Assembly (NCBI GenBank): GCA_023430465.1
Contig: JAEZAM010000091.1
Location: 1 to 14,137 of the forward strand
DNA from: Bacteroidota bacterium
GTDB taxonomy: Bacteria > Bacteroidota > Bacteroidia > Chitinophagales > Chitinophagaceae
Reading direction: 5' to 3'
Length of the DNA stretch: 14,137 nucleotides
The notes beneath the pieces were generated by a model that was not told the origin of the DNA, ran no database searches, and saw only the letters and a program-made list of their open reading frames with translations. Positions 7,407 to 14,137 of this stretch are shown one piece after another. The position numbers and the translations under genes are program-made. The number at the start of each line of letters is the position of its first letter. The first letter of the stretch is position 1.

Positions 7407-9614
7407 ATGAAGCAAGTCGATACTACATGGCGAGAACTTGAAATCAATGTTACAAAACTCGCTTCATTTATCTGGGGTAGCATAGCGAGGCCAGAAAAAA
7501 TTAATGGCGTCGATTTCGACGTCGTAGTTCGCAGTAAAGCCGACGAATGGATAATTATCGAGGTTACTAAAGACGAGTCATTAGCAAAGGTCAGGACCGA
7601 CTGCGCCAAGATCGCGGCTGTCCGCATGCACTTGTTCAGCAAAGGTATCTTTTGCAGATGCTACCTGGTCATGACGCGGGAACCTACGAATGATATGAAA
7701 ACCACCGCTGAAGGCAATAATCTTCAGATATTTTCTTACCAGGAATTTTCTTCCCTCTTCCTCGACTACGGCCGGTACTATTTTGAAAGACAGCAGAGAA
7801 GCTTCGGAAGCGCCGTAGATCCTATATCGGGCCTGCCCGACCAAATTGATTACACACCGGTCTTGTATCAAAAGTTTGAATCGGGTGAAACATTGCGGAT
7901 AGACCATCTGAAGAAGCTGTTGCATCATAAAAAGAGAATAATCCTGCTTGGCAATTACGGAACCGGGAAAAGTCGTTGCATTCGTGAGTTGTTTACGCTG
8001 ATCAATGAGGAGAAGGAACCGCATTCCCTGGTTTATTCTATAGCGATAAACTTGAAAGAAAACTGGGGAACACTGACCGCGGAGGAGATTATCCGTCGTC
8101 ATTTCGGACAGTTAGGGCTGAGTGACTTAGCAGACCCGCTTCTTAAGGTTTATGAAAGGGAGAACGTAATATTTATGTTGGATGGGTTTGATGAAATTGG
8201 GTCGCAAAGCTGGAGTAACAATACTTCCAGGCTTGAACAGATCCGAGCTAGCTCATTGCTTGGCGTAAAAGATTTGATATCGAAAGTCAGGGGGCCTATT
8301 ATTATCACCGGGAGGGAGCATTACTTTAATTCTCAGACTGAAATGTACCGGCTGCTCGGGATCGACCAGAAAGACGCTCAGGTGTTCAGGTGTAAGGATG
8401 AGTTTTCGGAGGCTGAGATGAAACGTTACATGCGGTCTATTTCTGGCCAGGAATATCTTCCAAAATGGTTGCCAAGGCGACCGTTGGTTTGTCAGATCAT
8501 CAATTCCCTTGACAAAAGCACCTTTCGTGAAATATTCCAGGAGGGAGGAAGTTCCGTTGTTTTCTTTCATACCTTGATTGACAAGTTGTGCGACCGTGAG
8601 GCTCGTATTCACGGAATACTTGACGCTTTCTCCATTCTTCGCATCCTTATGCTGCTTGCGAAGCTGACACGTGAGCGGTCTAGCAATGTTGGACCGCTTT
8701 CAATCGGGGATCTGAACAAAGCTTTTGAAGAAGTGACAGGTACGCCGCCGGTAGATGAAGCGGCAACTATGCTCCAACGGTTGCCAGCGCTCGGAAGAGT
8801 AGGCTCTGAAAGTACAGATCGTCAATTTATTGATTATTTCATACTCGATGGACTGAGAGCTCAGCATCTTATCGCTTGTGTGAAAGAACACTCTATGGAT
8901 GTCACGCGGGAACAGTGGTTTAACCCATTAGGGGAACTTGGTGTGGAGTTGATCGCCAGGGAGATATCCGATACATCTTCGCACCAGTTCTATTTTAATG
9001 TGCTGCGGAATTCATTGAATGAGTCGAATAAGATTATACCAGGAGATTTGTTCGCTGCATTGGCCAAATCAGTCCGATCTGAGTTCGATATGGAATCGAT
9101 TACAATCCACTCGACGCATATAAAGTTTCTTAACCTGTCGGATACAGGCGCGATGAATTTCTCCATTCAGGATTCTATTATTGAAGAGCTGATTTTACCA
9201 TTGGAGCTGCCTGTCTCCGTCTTTTTCTGTAAGTGTATTATTTATCAGATCAGGAATTATCGAGCCGAACACAGTGTACTCTTCATCGAGTGTAATATCG
9301 AGCACTCTGATCATGGACTTCGGCAATCCACCGCCCAGCAGATATTCGAAAGTATCATCAGGAAACTATTCTATTCCTCCGCCGCAGGCCTGGGTCAGGA
9401 AGCGCTGAGCCAGGGCTTCTCCGGCCCAGGAAACAAAAGACTTCTGGAAGGCATTCTGAATATACTCGTTCGGGAAAATGTTATAGATTATATCCACGAT
9501 GGGCATGCGTGGATTTACAGACCCATAAGAAGTCAAACGAAGCGGGTGAATTCAATCCTCAGTAACTGGGGAACTGACAATGATGAGTTATGTGCTCAGA
9601 TCAATGGAATTTGA
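7407..9614 (+). CDS. NACHT-type STAND NTPase with N-terminal nuclease-like domain, 735 aa
   Basis: Residues 1-125 look like a restriction-endonuclease (PD-(D/E)xK) fold: GVDFDVVVRS with Asp36/Asp38, then EWIIIEVTKDESLAKVRTD with Glu52. The usual lysine of ExK is Thr54, followed by Lys55, so activity is uncertain. The NTPase follows: Walker A GNYGTGKS (182-189), Walker B VIFMLDGFDE (254-263) with the small-residue/DGFDE pattern of NACHT domains, IIITGREHYF at 298-307, and the NACHT-type proline region LPRRPLVCQIINSL (355-368). The remaining 360 residues are helical, then a short beta-rich stretch (about 570-625), probably the sensor part. Nuclease-NACHT proteins are established single-gene anti-phage systems (the bacterial NACHT/Avs-like group). 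The ATG at 7407 is used; an ATG at 7402 is out of frame. Copies of the REP-like repeat bound the gene on both sides. Confidence 0.8.
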   Translation: MKQVDTTWRELEINVTKLASFIWGSIARPEKINGVDFDVVVRSKADEWIIIEVTKDESLAKVRTDCAKIAAVRMHLFSKGIFCRCYLVMTREPTNDMKTTAEGNNLQIFSYQEFSSLFLDYGRYYFERQQRSFGSAVDPISGLPDQIDYTPVLYQKFESGETLRIDHLKKLLHHKKRIILLGNYGTGKSRCIRELFTLINEEKEPHSLVYSIAINLKENWGTLTAEEIIRRHFGQLGLSDLADPLLKVYERENVIFMLDGFDEIGSQSWSNNTSRLEQIRASSLLGVKDLISKVRGPIIITGREHYFNSQTEMYRLLGIDQKDAQVFRCKDEFSEAEMKRYMRSISGQEYLPKWLPRRPLVCQIINSLDKSTFREIFQEGGSSVVFFHTLIDKLCDREARIHGILDAFSILRILMLLAKLTRERSSNVGPLSIGDLNKAFEEVTGTPPVDEAATMLQRLPALGRVGSESTDRQFIDYFILDGLRAQHLIACVKEHSMDVTREQWFNPLGELGVELIAREISDTSSHQFYFNVLRNSLNESNKIIPGDLFAALAKSVRSEFDMESITIHSTHIKFLNLSDTGAMNFSIQDSIIEELILPLELPVSVFFCKCIIYQIRNYRAEHSVLFIECNIEHSDHGLRQSTAQQIFESIIRKLFYSSAAGLGQEALSQGFSGPGNKRLLEGILNILVRENVIDYIHDGHAWIYRPIRSQTKRVNSILSNWGTDNDELCAQINGI

Positions 9615-9620
9615 AGTCGC

Positions 9621-9635
9621 CGCCGTTGTTCGTGT
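9621..9635. repeat. Extra left arm of the REP-like element
   Basis: CGCCGTTGTTCGTGT is repeated here just ahead of a full element that starts at 9640, so two left arms stand in tandem with a 19-base period. It begins six bases after the NACHT gene stop. Confidence 0.8.
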
Positions 9636-9639
9636 CCGC

Positions 9640-9701
9640 CGCCGTTGTTTGTGTTAAGTTTTTAAGTAGTTCAATCTGTAAGCTCGTCACGAACAACGGC
9701 G
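9640..9701. repeat. REP-like inverted-repeat element, copy 3 (62 bases)
   Basis: The left arm CGCCGTTGTTTGTG (9640-9653) faces the right arm CACGAACAACGGCG (9688-9701). The single C-to-T change in the left arm gives a G-U wobble in RNA, so the stem is kept. The loop retains CAATCTGTAAGCTCGT exactly as in copy 2, but the inner GC palindrome has decayed to an AT-rich stretch. Confidence 0.88.
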
Positions 9702-9713
9702 ATAGTACGTACG

Positions 9714-9750
9714 ACACGAACAACGGCGATGGTTTGACACGAACAAGGGC
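9714..9750. repeat. Two extra right arms of the REP-like element
   Basis: ACACGAACAACGGCG at 9714-9728 and ACACGAACAAGGGC (one mismatch) at 9737-9750 follow copy 3 with a 23-base period, immediately upstream of the transposase gene. Confidence 0.8.
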
Positions 9751-9803
9751 ATAATACCCGCAACCTCACGTTAAAATCACCTGTCTTCAACACCAGCCGG
9801 GGG

Positions 9804-9811
9804 TACATTTG
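9804..9811 (+). promoter_or_regulatory. Possible -7 promoter box of the RAYT gene
   Basis: TACATTTG fits the Bacteroidota -7 consensus TAnnTTTG and ends four bases before the ATG at 9816. If used, the transcript would be leaderless or nearly so. No good -33 TTG box is visible, so this may be chance. Confidence 0.3.
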
Positions 9812-9815
9812 AATC

Positions 9816-10376
9816 ATGTATCCTCCCAACCTCCTTAAACAACCCAAATCGCGGACCGATCTTGGGAAAATCTATTTCTGGACCGCCTCCATCCATCAAT
9901 GGCTCCCATTACTCGCCGACGATAAATTCAAAGACATCATCATACGGTCATGGGACTATCTTTCAAATAAAGGCCTGATCGACGTGTTTGCATTCGTCAT
10001 CATGCCCACACACCTTCACGCTATCTGGAGGCTCAACAAATTCAATGGCAGGGAAAGCCCGAAAAGTTCCTTCATGAAGCATACCGCACACCGCTTCCAG
10101 GATATTCTTCGCTGTGGCTATCCATTCGAAGATCAACCCTATGAAGTCTGGCGGGCTAATAAACGACATGAATTCTGGCAGCGGGAATCCCTGGCCATCG
10201 AACTCTATTCAACAACCGTAGCGAGACAAAAATTAAACTATATCCATCAGAATCCTGTTCGCGGCAAATGGCAGCTCGCTGCTTCACCATCCGAGTATAG
10301 ATATTCATCGGCGGCATTTTATAAAGGAGAAGTATCTGAGTTCAAATTCCTGAAGAATATTTGGGAATACTTGTAA
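9816..10376 (+). CDS. REP-associated tyrosine transposase (RAYT; Y1/HUH family)
   Basis: The protein has 186 residues, a normal length for the family. The HUH metal-binding pair is His66-Leu67-His68 in AFVIMPTHLHAIWRL. The likely nucleophile is Tyr142 in LNYIHQNPVRGKW, matching the 'YIHxNPV(R/K)' signature of RAYT/IS200-like Y1 transposases. FWTASIHQWLPLL near the N-terminus is the usual first strand and helix, and the C-terminus (SEYRYSSAAFY) is also typical. RAYTs are single-copy domesticated relatives of IS200/IS605 that cleave single-stranded REP hairpins and are believed to spread them. Here the gene is flanked on both sides by copies of the same inverted-repeat family (9621-9750 and 10401-10493), which is the expected arrangement for a RAYT and its own REPs. 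No flanking tnpB is present. Confidence 0.88.
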   Translation: MYPPNLLKQPKSRTDLGKIYFWTASIHQWLPLLADDKFKDIIIRSWDYLSNKGLIDVFAFVIMPTHLHAIWRLNKFNGRESPKSSFMKHTAHRFQDILRCGYPFEDQPYEVWRANKRHEFWQRESLAIELYSTTVARQKLNYIHQNPVRGKWQLAASPSEYRYSSAAFYKGEVSEFKFLKNIWEYL

Positions 10377-10400
10377 CGGACGTCGATGGTTTTGCAATCA

Positions 10401-10493
10401 GCCATTGTTCGTGTCGAAATGCCACGGTGTGGTGTCGTCGTTCGTGTCGAAATACCAGGGTGTGGTTCTTAATAGCTTTGCACGAACAACGGC
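10401..10493. repeat. Variant REP-like array downstream of the RAYT gene
   Basis: Left-arm variants GCCATTGTTCGTGT (10401-10414) and GTCGTTCGTGT (10437-10447) begin two direct repeats, 10408-10433 and 10441-10466, that match at 24 of 26 bases with a 33-base period (TTCGTGTCGAAAT...GTGTGGT). A single right arm CACGAACAACGGC (10481-10493) closes the array nine bases before the convergent 491-residue gene's stop. The loop differs from the other copies. Confidence 0.8.
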
Positions 10494-10502
10494 ATGACCC
10501 GG

Positions 10503-11978
10503 TTATTTACCCGCCCATCCTAAAAAATCGAAATACCGCAGCAACTGCTGCTCGTACCTGTCGTGCCGGAGCTCATCCACCTGCTCCAGCAACCTGCTGA
10601 GCTGCTTCGCATTTGCTGCCACCTTCCTGTTTGCCGGCTTTAACTGCATCAGCTTAAATACCAACAACTCGGTTTTCAACAATGCCACATCGTGCTTCCT
10701 ATAATAACGACGATACGACCTTATCTCGTAATCGATATACTCCGCATCACCCCGCTCATAATGGATGATGATATTTAGCAGGCGCGTGGCTTTACATACC
10801 AGCATTGTGGGTTGACCCTTGCTTTCATTCATGATTTCCCCCAGCCATTTGTGTGCCTGCTTTTTATCATTGTTCCGGTAATAGATTAGGCTGGCATAGA
10901 AATACAATTCCCACTGCTTCTCTTCATTTACCAGCGGATAAGCAGTAATGATGTCACGAGCGTCGCCAGCCAGCATTGACATGGCCCTGCTGAACGCTTC
11001 CTGTCCCAGTCCCACTGCCAGTTGCGATGCAAGGATGGTTTTGCGCACCTGGTACCTGAAATATTCGGGATAGACCTGCTGATCCAACTGCTGCAACCGG
11101 TCGGTATAATATTCTACCTCGGAGAATTTTTTCAAAACAAGCAAATTCGCAATGATGCCATTGATCGCCGAATGATAATCGTGCGGCGGATGATCCAGCA
11201 GTGCAAGATTCTCTTCAAATAATTTATTCAATTCCCTGAAGGTCTTTACAGCCGAACTGAAATCACCGATGTTCGTTAGAAAGTAGGATTGGAACAACAG
11301 GTGCAGCTTTTGCGTCGCAAAATTATTCTTCATCTTACCCGTCATCAGCACCATCTCACTCAACATGAGGTCATTCAGTTTCCGGCGATCGACATCCGTC
11401 AGTATCTGGCCCTCATGCACCAGCCGGTATTTCATCATTTCAAAAAGGGAATGATGGTCATGCACATGGTTCAACCGCTTCAGGATATCGCGGGCTTTCA
11501 TTTGTGTGGTTACCAGTTGCGTGTCTGTCACATCAGGAAAGCCCGCATCTGCGAGATGATCAAGCTCGTAACGGTAAGTAAGAAATTCAATGAAATGCTG
11601 TTGATGCTGTGCAGCGCTCTCGCGGATTTTCTTCAGTTCCTTATACCCTTCCTCCGGCAGAGCACGTTCCTGCAACACCTTCACGCGCATGAGACCGTGA
11701 AAAAGCTGGAAAAATTTATCCTTTTGTACCCGCGATTCAACCAGGCAATCGGTGAGTGTGCGAACGAGATAACGGGATGTGTTATCCAGGTTGGCCGAGG
11801 GGTATTGTTCATGAAATCTAGCCGCGATTACTTCCTCATCATGCCGTGTTGAAACGATCAGGTCAAACAGTTGCTGGTAGTCTTTTTGCCCTTCCTGTTG
11901 TTTCGTATTCAGCCTAAAAAAACGTTTTTCTGAGCCGGAGAGCGACTGGACCAGTCGAATAGCAGCAGTCAATGACAT
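10503..11978 (-). CDS. Conserved helical (TPR-like) protein, 491 aa, unknown function
   Basis: The protein is almost entirely helical, rich in Leu, Tyr, His and charged residues, without signal peptide or membrane segment. The N-terminus (IRLVQSLSGSEKRFFRL, then DYQQLFDLI) resembles a family I associate with Bacteroidota, beginning 'xxLSKSEKRYFKL..YLKLFDxI'. Antiparallel helix pairs such as LLFQSYFLTNIGDFSSAVKT and LYFYASLIYYRNNDKKQAHK suggest degenerate tetratricopeptide repeats and a scaffold role; no catalytic motif is visible. The start is the ATG complementary to 11976-11978. It is transcribed away from rbsK across a 196-base AT-rich gap and converges on the RAYT gene. It is probably part of the stable chromosome, marking the right edge of the accessory region. 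The function is not recognised. Confidence 0.75.
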   Translation of the reverse strand: MSLTAAIRLVQSLSGSEKRFFRLNTKQQEGQKDYQQLFDLIVSTRHDEEVIAARFHEQYPSANLDNTSRYLVRTLTDCLVESRVQKDKFFQLFHGLMRVKVLQERALPEEGYKELKKIRESAAQHQQHFIEFLTYRYELDHLADAGFPDVTDTQLVTTQMKARDILKRLNHVHDHHSLFEMMKYRLVHEGQILTDVDRRKLNDLMLSEMVLMTGKMKNNFATQKLHLLFQSYFLTNIGDFSSAVKTFRELNKLFEENLALLDHPPHDYHSAINGIIANLLVLKKFSEVEYYTDRLQQLDQQVYPEYFRYQVRKTILASQLAVGLGQEAFSRAMSMLAGDARDIITAYPLVNEEKQWELYFYASLIYYRNNDKKQAHKWLGEIMNESKGQPTMLVCKATRLLNIIIHYERGDAEYIDYEIRSYRRYYRKHDVALLKTELLVFKLMQLKPANRKVAANAKQLSRLLEQVDELRHDRYEQQLLRYFDFLGWAGK

Positions 11979-12012
11979 AACATTGAAATTAGTTCTTAAT
12001 TATTGAAATTAG
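11979..12012. promoter_or_regulatory. Direct repeats immediately upstream of the helical-protein gene
   Basis: ATTGAAATTAG occurs at 11982-11992 and again at 12002-12012, exactly 20 bases apart (about two DNA turns), just upstream of the minus-strand ATG. The spacing suits a dimeric or cooperative DNA-binding protein, but it may also be simple AT-rich sequence. Confidence 0.3.
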
Positions 12013-12089
12013 GTATTTTATTTTTACTATCAACTTAAAAATCAAAACATTAATCTGATTTTAGTCGTAAAAACTCCATTTTATGTTTC

Positions 12090-12141
12090 CCATTTCCAAT
12101 TATTGTTGGCCATTGCCAATCAAATACATCTGATACATTTG
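12090..12141 (+). promoter_or_regulatory. rbsK promoter with overlapping operator-like repeats
   Basis: TACATTTG (12134-12141) matches the Bacteroidota -7 box TAnnTTTG; TTG at 12113-12115 lies 18 bases upstream as a -33 box. TTGGC-CATT-GCCAA (12106-12119) is a short inverted repeat over the -33 box, and CCATTTCCAAT (12090-12100) with CCATTGCCAAT (12110-12120) are direct repeats 20 bases apart. Transcription would begin near 12148, giving a leader of about 27 bases before the ATG at 12175. The overlap suggests repression by a sugar-responsive regulator. Confidence 0.55.
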
Positions 12142-12174
12142 AAACCGACGATTGAATTCTACCAAACTAACTAT

Positions 12175-13128
12175 ATGAAATCAGGAAAAATTGTAGTGGT
12201 CGGCAGCTCCAACATGGACATGGTCATTAAAACCGATCACATTCCCGTGCCCGGGGAAACCGTCCTCTCAGGTACTTTCTTCATGAATGCCGGCGGCAAA
12301 GGCGCCAACCAGGCGGTTGCTGTTGCAAGACTCGGTGGCGAAGTCGTCTTTATCTCAAAGCTTGGCAATGATCTTTTCGGCAAACAATTCTCCCAACTTT
12401 TCAGCAACGAGGGCATCGACACCGCGTACATCCGTTACGATGAAGATCATCCTTCTGGTGTGGCGCTGATCACGGTGGATAAATCTGGCGAGAACAGCAT
12501 CGTTGTGGCCTCTGGTGCCAATGCAAAACTTGCAGAGACTGATGTTGCGGGTGCATTGAAAGAGATCAGCGAAGCAGGCATCGTTCTCCTTCAACTGGAG
12601 ATCCCGATGCAGACCGTGGAGTATGTGGTTGAGTATGCATCAAAGCATGGCGTCAAGGTGATACTGAATCCGGCACCTGCCAGCACATTATCTCCTGCCA
12701 TCCTTGCCAACATCGATATCCTCACGCCAAACAAAACCGAAGCGGGAATGATCGCGGGTATGGACGTGACCGATATCACGTCTGCAGGTGAAGCTGCAAA
12801 GGCAATCTGCAAAATGGGTGTCAAGAGCGTTGTGATCACCATGGGGGCGCTAGGCGCGGTGATCTGCGACAATGATGGTATTCGCCACGTGGAAGCAATA
12901 ATAGTGGAGACCCTGGACACTACGGCCGCTGGTGATGTGTTCAATGGCGCTATTGCCGTTGCCCTGGCAGAAGGTAAATCGCTCGATGCCGCCGTTGAAT
13001 TTGCCTGCGAAGCAGCGGCGATCTCTGTCACGCGATTGGGGGCACAATCTTCTATCCCATACCGTACGGAACTTGTTGCCGCAAAATTGAACATGCCCAG
13101 TCTCGGCGCCGTCAACCATTCTTCCTGA
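12175..13128 (+). CDS. rbsK: Ribokinase (PfkB family)
   Basis: A 317-residue protein, normal for ribokinase, which phosphorylates D-ribose to ribose 5-phosphate using ATP in the cytoplasm. Visible features: the N-terminal strand IVVVGSSNMDMV; PfkB signature 1 MNAGGKGANQAVAVARLGG (residues 37-55), where Gly-Gly-Lys contacts the sugar; NPAPAS (165-170) and LTPNKTEA (183-190); and signature 2 DTTAAGDVFNGAIAVAL (248-264) with catalytic base Asp254. The residue after Asp254 is Val where Thr or Ser is usual. The frame is open to 12103, but the ATG at 12175 gives the normal N-terminus and lies downstream of the promoter boxes. The sugar transporter gene follows 18 bases after its stop, so the two form an operon for sugar uptake and phosphorylation. 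Another pentose or nucleoside substrate cannot be excluded. Confidence 0.9.
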   Translation: MKSGKIVVVGSSNMDMVIKTDHIPVPGETVLSGTFFMNAGGKGANQAVAVARLGGEVVFISKLGNDLFGKQFSQLFSNEGIDTAYIRYDEDHPSGVALITVDKSGENSIVVASGANAKLAETDVAGALKEISEAGIVLLQLEIPMQTVEYVVEYASKHGVKVILNPAPASTLSPAILANIDILTPNKTEAGMIAGMDVTDITSAGEAAKAICKMGVKSVVITMGALGAVICDNDGIRHVEAIIVETLDTTAAGDVFNGAIAVALAEGKSLDAAVEFACEAAAISVTRLGAQSSIPYRTELVAAKLNMPSLGAVNHSS

Positions 13129-13146
13129 TCCTTTTAATAACGCCAT

Positions 13147-14137
13147 ATGTTTATTGTAGAAAGCTATCCGCTCGCTATCATTTTTTGCTTCATCACCATG
13201 CTCTGCTGGGGCTCGTGGGCCAATACCCAAAAACTTGTTGCGGGGAAATGGCGCTATGAATTGTTTTACTGGGACTACGTGATCGGCATTCTGTTGTTCT
13301 CTTTGCTCGCAGCTTTTACGCTCGGTATCAACGGAGAACAGGGCCGGCCTTTCCTTGAAGATATCGCACAGGCATCCACATCGAATATCGGCAGCGCTCT
13401 CATTGGTGGGGTGATCTTCAACCTCGCAAACATTCTGCTGACATCCGCCATCGCCATTGCCGGTATGTCGGTCGCGTTCCCCGTTGGCATCGGCATCGCG
13501 CTTGTACTTGGTGTGGTACTTAATTATATCAATGTGGCTAAGGGCAACCCTACCTTGCTTTTCGCGGGTGTTGCCCTGGTATCGATCGCGATTGTTTTAA
13601 ATGCAATTGCTTACCGGAAAAAATCAGCCACCACCTCTTCTGCGGGTGCAAAGGGAATCATCCTTTCCATTATTGCAGGTGTTCTCATGTCATTCTTCTA
13701 TCGCTTTGTAGCCGGTGCCATGGACCTGGAAAATTTCACGGAGCCTTTGCCGGAAAAAATGACGCCATACACTGCTTCCGTAGTATTCGCCCTTGGCATT
13801 CTTCTGAGTAATTTTTTATTTAATACCATCATGATGGCCCGGCCATTGGAAGGGCCGCCGATTTCCTATCGGGAGTATTTCAGCGGCAAACGTTCCCTTC
13901 ACCTGATCGGTATACTCGGCGGTGCGATCTGGGCTCTCGGAAATCTGTTCAATCTTATTGCTGCCGGAAAAGCAGGACCTGCCATTTCTTATGGACTTGG
14001 CCAGGGTGCTACACTCGTTGCCGCTATCTGGGGCGTGCTCATCTGGAAAGAGTTTGCGGGCACCTCGTCAAACGTAAAAAAGTTAATTGCTGCCATGTTC
14101 GTGCTGTTCGTAACCGGACTCGCACTGGTCATTGCTG
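13147..14137 (+). CDS. GRP/RhaT-type sugar transporter (partial, runs off the right edge)
   Basis: The frame is open from ATG 13147 to the window end (330 codons). It encodes a polytopic membrane protein with about ten hydrophobic segments, beginning LAIIFCFITMLCWGSWANTQ. Further segments include VIGILLFSLLAAFTLG, LIGGVIFNLANILLTSAIA, GMSVAFPVGIGIALVLGVVL, GIILSIIAGVLMSFFY, IGILGGAIWALGNLFNLIA and GATLVAAIWGVLIWKEF. The 'MLCWGSWANTQK' start and the 'GLGQGATLVAAIWGVLIWKEF' end are the style of the glucose/ribose porter and L-rhamnose symporter branch of the drug/metabolite transporter superfamily. Placed 18 bases after ribokinase with no promoter between, it is most simply a ribose (or related sugar) importer of the inner membrane. 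The C-terminus is missing only because of the window edge, probably by a few residues. Confidence 0.82.
   Translation, partial: MFIVESYPLAIIFCFITMLCWGSWANTQKLVAGKWRYELFYWDYVIGILLFSLLAAFTLGINGEQGRPFLEDIAQASTSNIGSALIGGVIFNLANILLTSAIAIAGMSVAFPVGIGIALVLGVVLNYINVAKGNPTLLFAGVALVSIAIVLNAIAYRKKSATTSSAGAKGIILSIIAGVLMSFFYRFVAGAMDLENFTEPLPEKMTPYTASVVFALGILLSNFLFNTIMMARPLEGPPISYREYFSGKRSLHLIGILGGAIWALGNLFNLIAAGKAGPAISYGLGQGATLVAAIWGVLIWKEFAGTSSNVKKLIAAMFVLFVTGLALVIA

Noticed and set aside
7051..7410. 119-residue plus-strand open frame across the barrel gene end and the repeats
   Set aside because: It overlaps a gene with a signal peptide and barrel pattern in another frame and otherwise reads repeat sequence.
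9804..9816. A confident leaderless promoter for the RAYT gene
   Set aside because: Only the -7 box matches; without a -33 element it is kept as a low-confidence site.
1920..10493. Integron cassette array with attC sites (gene, repeat, gene, repeat)
   Set aside because: GTTAAGC inside the elements fits GTTRRRY by chance, but the ends are CGCCGTTG/CAACGGCG rather than RYYYAAC/GTTRRRY, half elements are tandem, no integron integrase is present, and a RAYT gives a better explanation.
11289..11852. 187-residue plus-strand open frame inside the helical-protein gene
   Set aside because: It is antisense to a long frame with coherent protein character, is Gln/His/Leu-rich as expected of a shadow, and has no recognisable motif.

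Overview
The window reads as a chromosomal segment of a Bacteroidota bacterium, most likely Chitinophagaceae (Chitinophaga-like). This rests on the style of the RHS and tail-fibre-like sequences, on start codons that lack Shine-Dalgarno motifs, on TAnnTTTG-type promoter boxes upstream of rbsK and the transposase, and on a 491-residue helical protein of a type I associate with Bacteroidota. No rRNA, tRNA or CRISPR array was seen.

Layout. (1) 1-1917 is gene debris. A phage-tail-fibre-like 5' piece runs into an N-terminally truncated RHS core with two frameshifts, followed by a tail-fibre-like 3' piece with a stop and a frameshift. (2) 2029-7184 is an accessory cassette. A small two-helix membrane protein of SLATT type is on the minus strand. 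Divergent from it, across a 240-base regulatory-looking gap, lie a thermolysin-like (gluzincin) metallopeptidase gene and a metallo-beta-lactamase-fold hydrolase gene that overlap by four bases (ATGA), followed 66 bases later by a secreted beta-barrel-like protein. I know of no described system with exactly this composition, and it is the best candidate for a new conflict or immunity module. (3) 7407-9614 is a single 735-residue STAND NTPase (NACHT type) with an N-terminal nuclease-like domain, a typical anti-phage architecture. (4) 9816-10376 is a REP-associated tyrosine transposase (RAYT, HUH/Y1 family). (5) 10503-14137 looks like core genome: the helical protein on the minus strand, then ribokinase and a GRP/RhaT-type sugar transporter as a probable operon.

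The other striking feature is a family of 61-62-base inverted-repeat elements with 14-15-base arms built on CGCCGTTGTTCGTGT / ACACGAACAACGGCG. Whole or partial copies lie at 1920-2029, 7188-7342, 9621-9750 and 10401-10493, so they flank the RAYT gene and sit at each boundary of the accessory cassettes. Three full copies start only 3-26 bases after a stop codon. The economical reading is that this is the REP/BIME family served by the local RAYT, and that these repeats partition and perhaps helped assemble the island.
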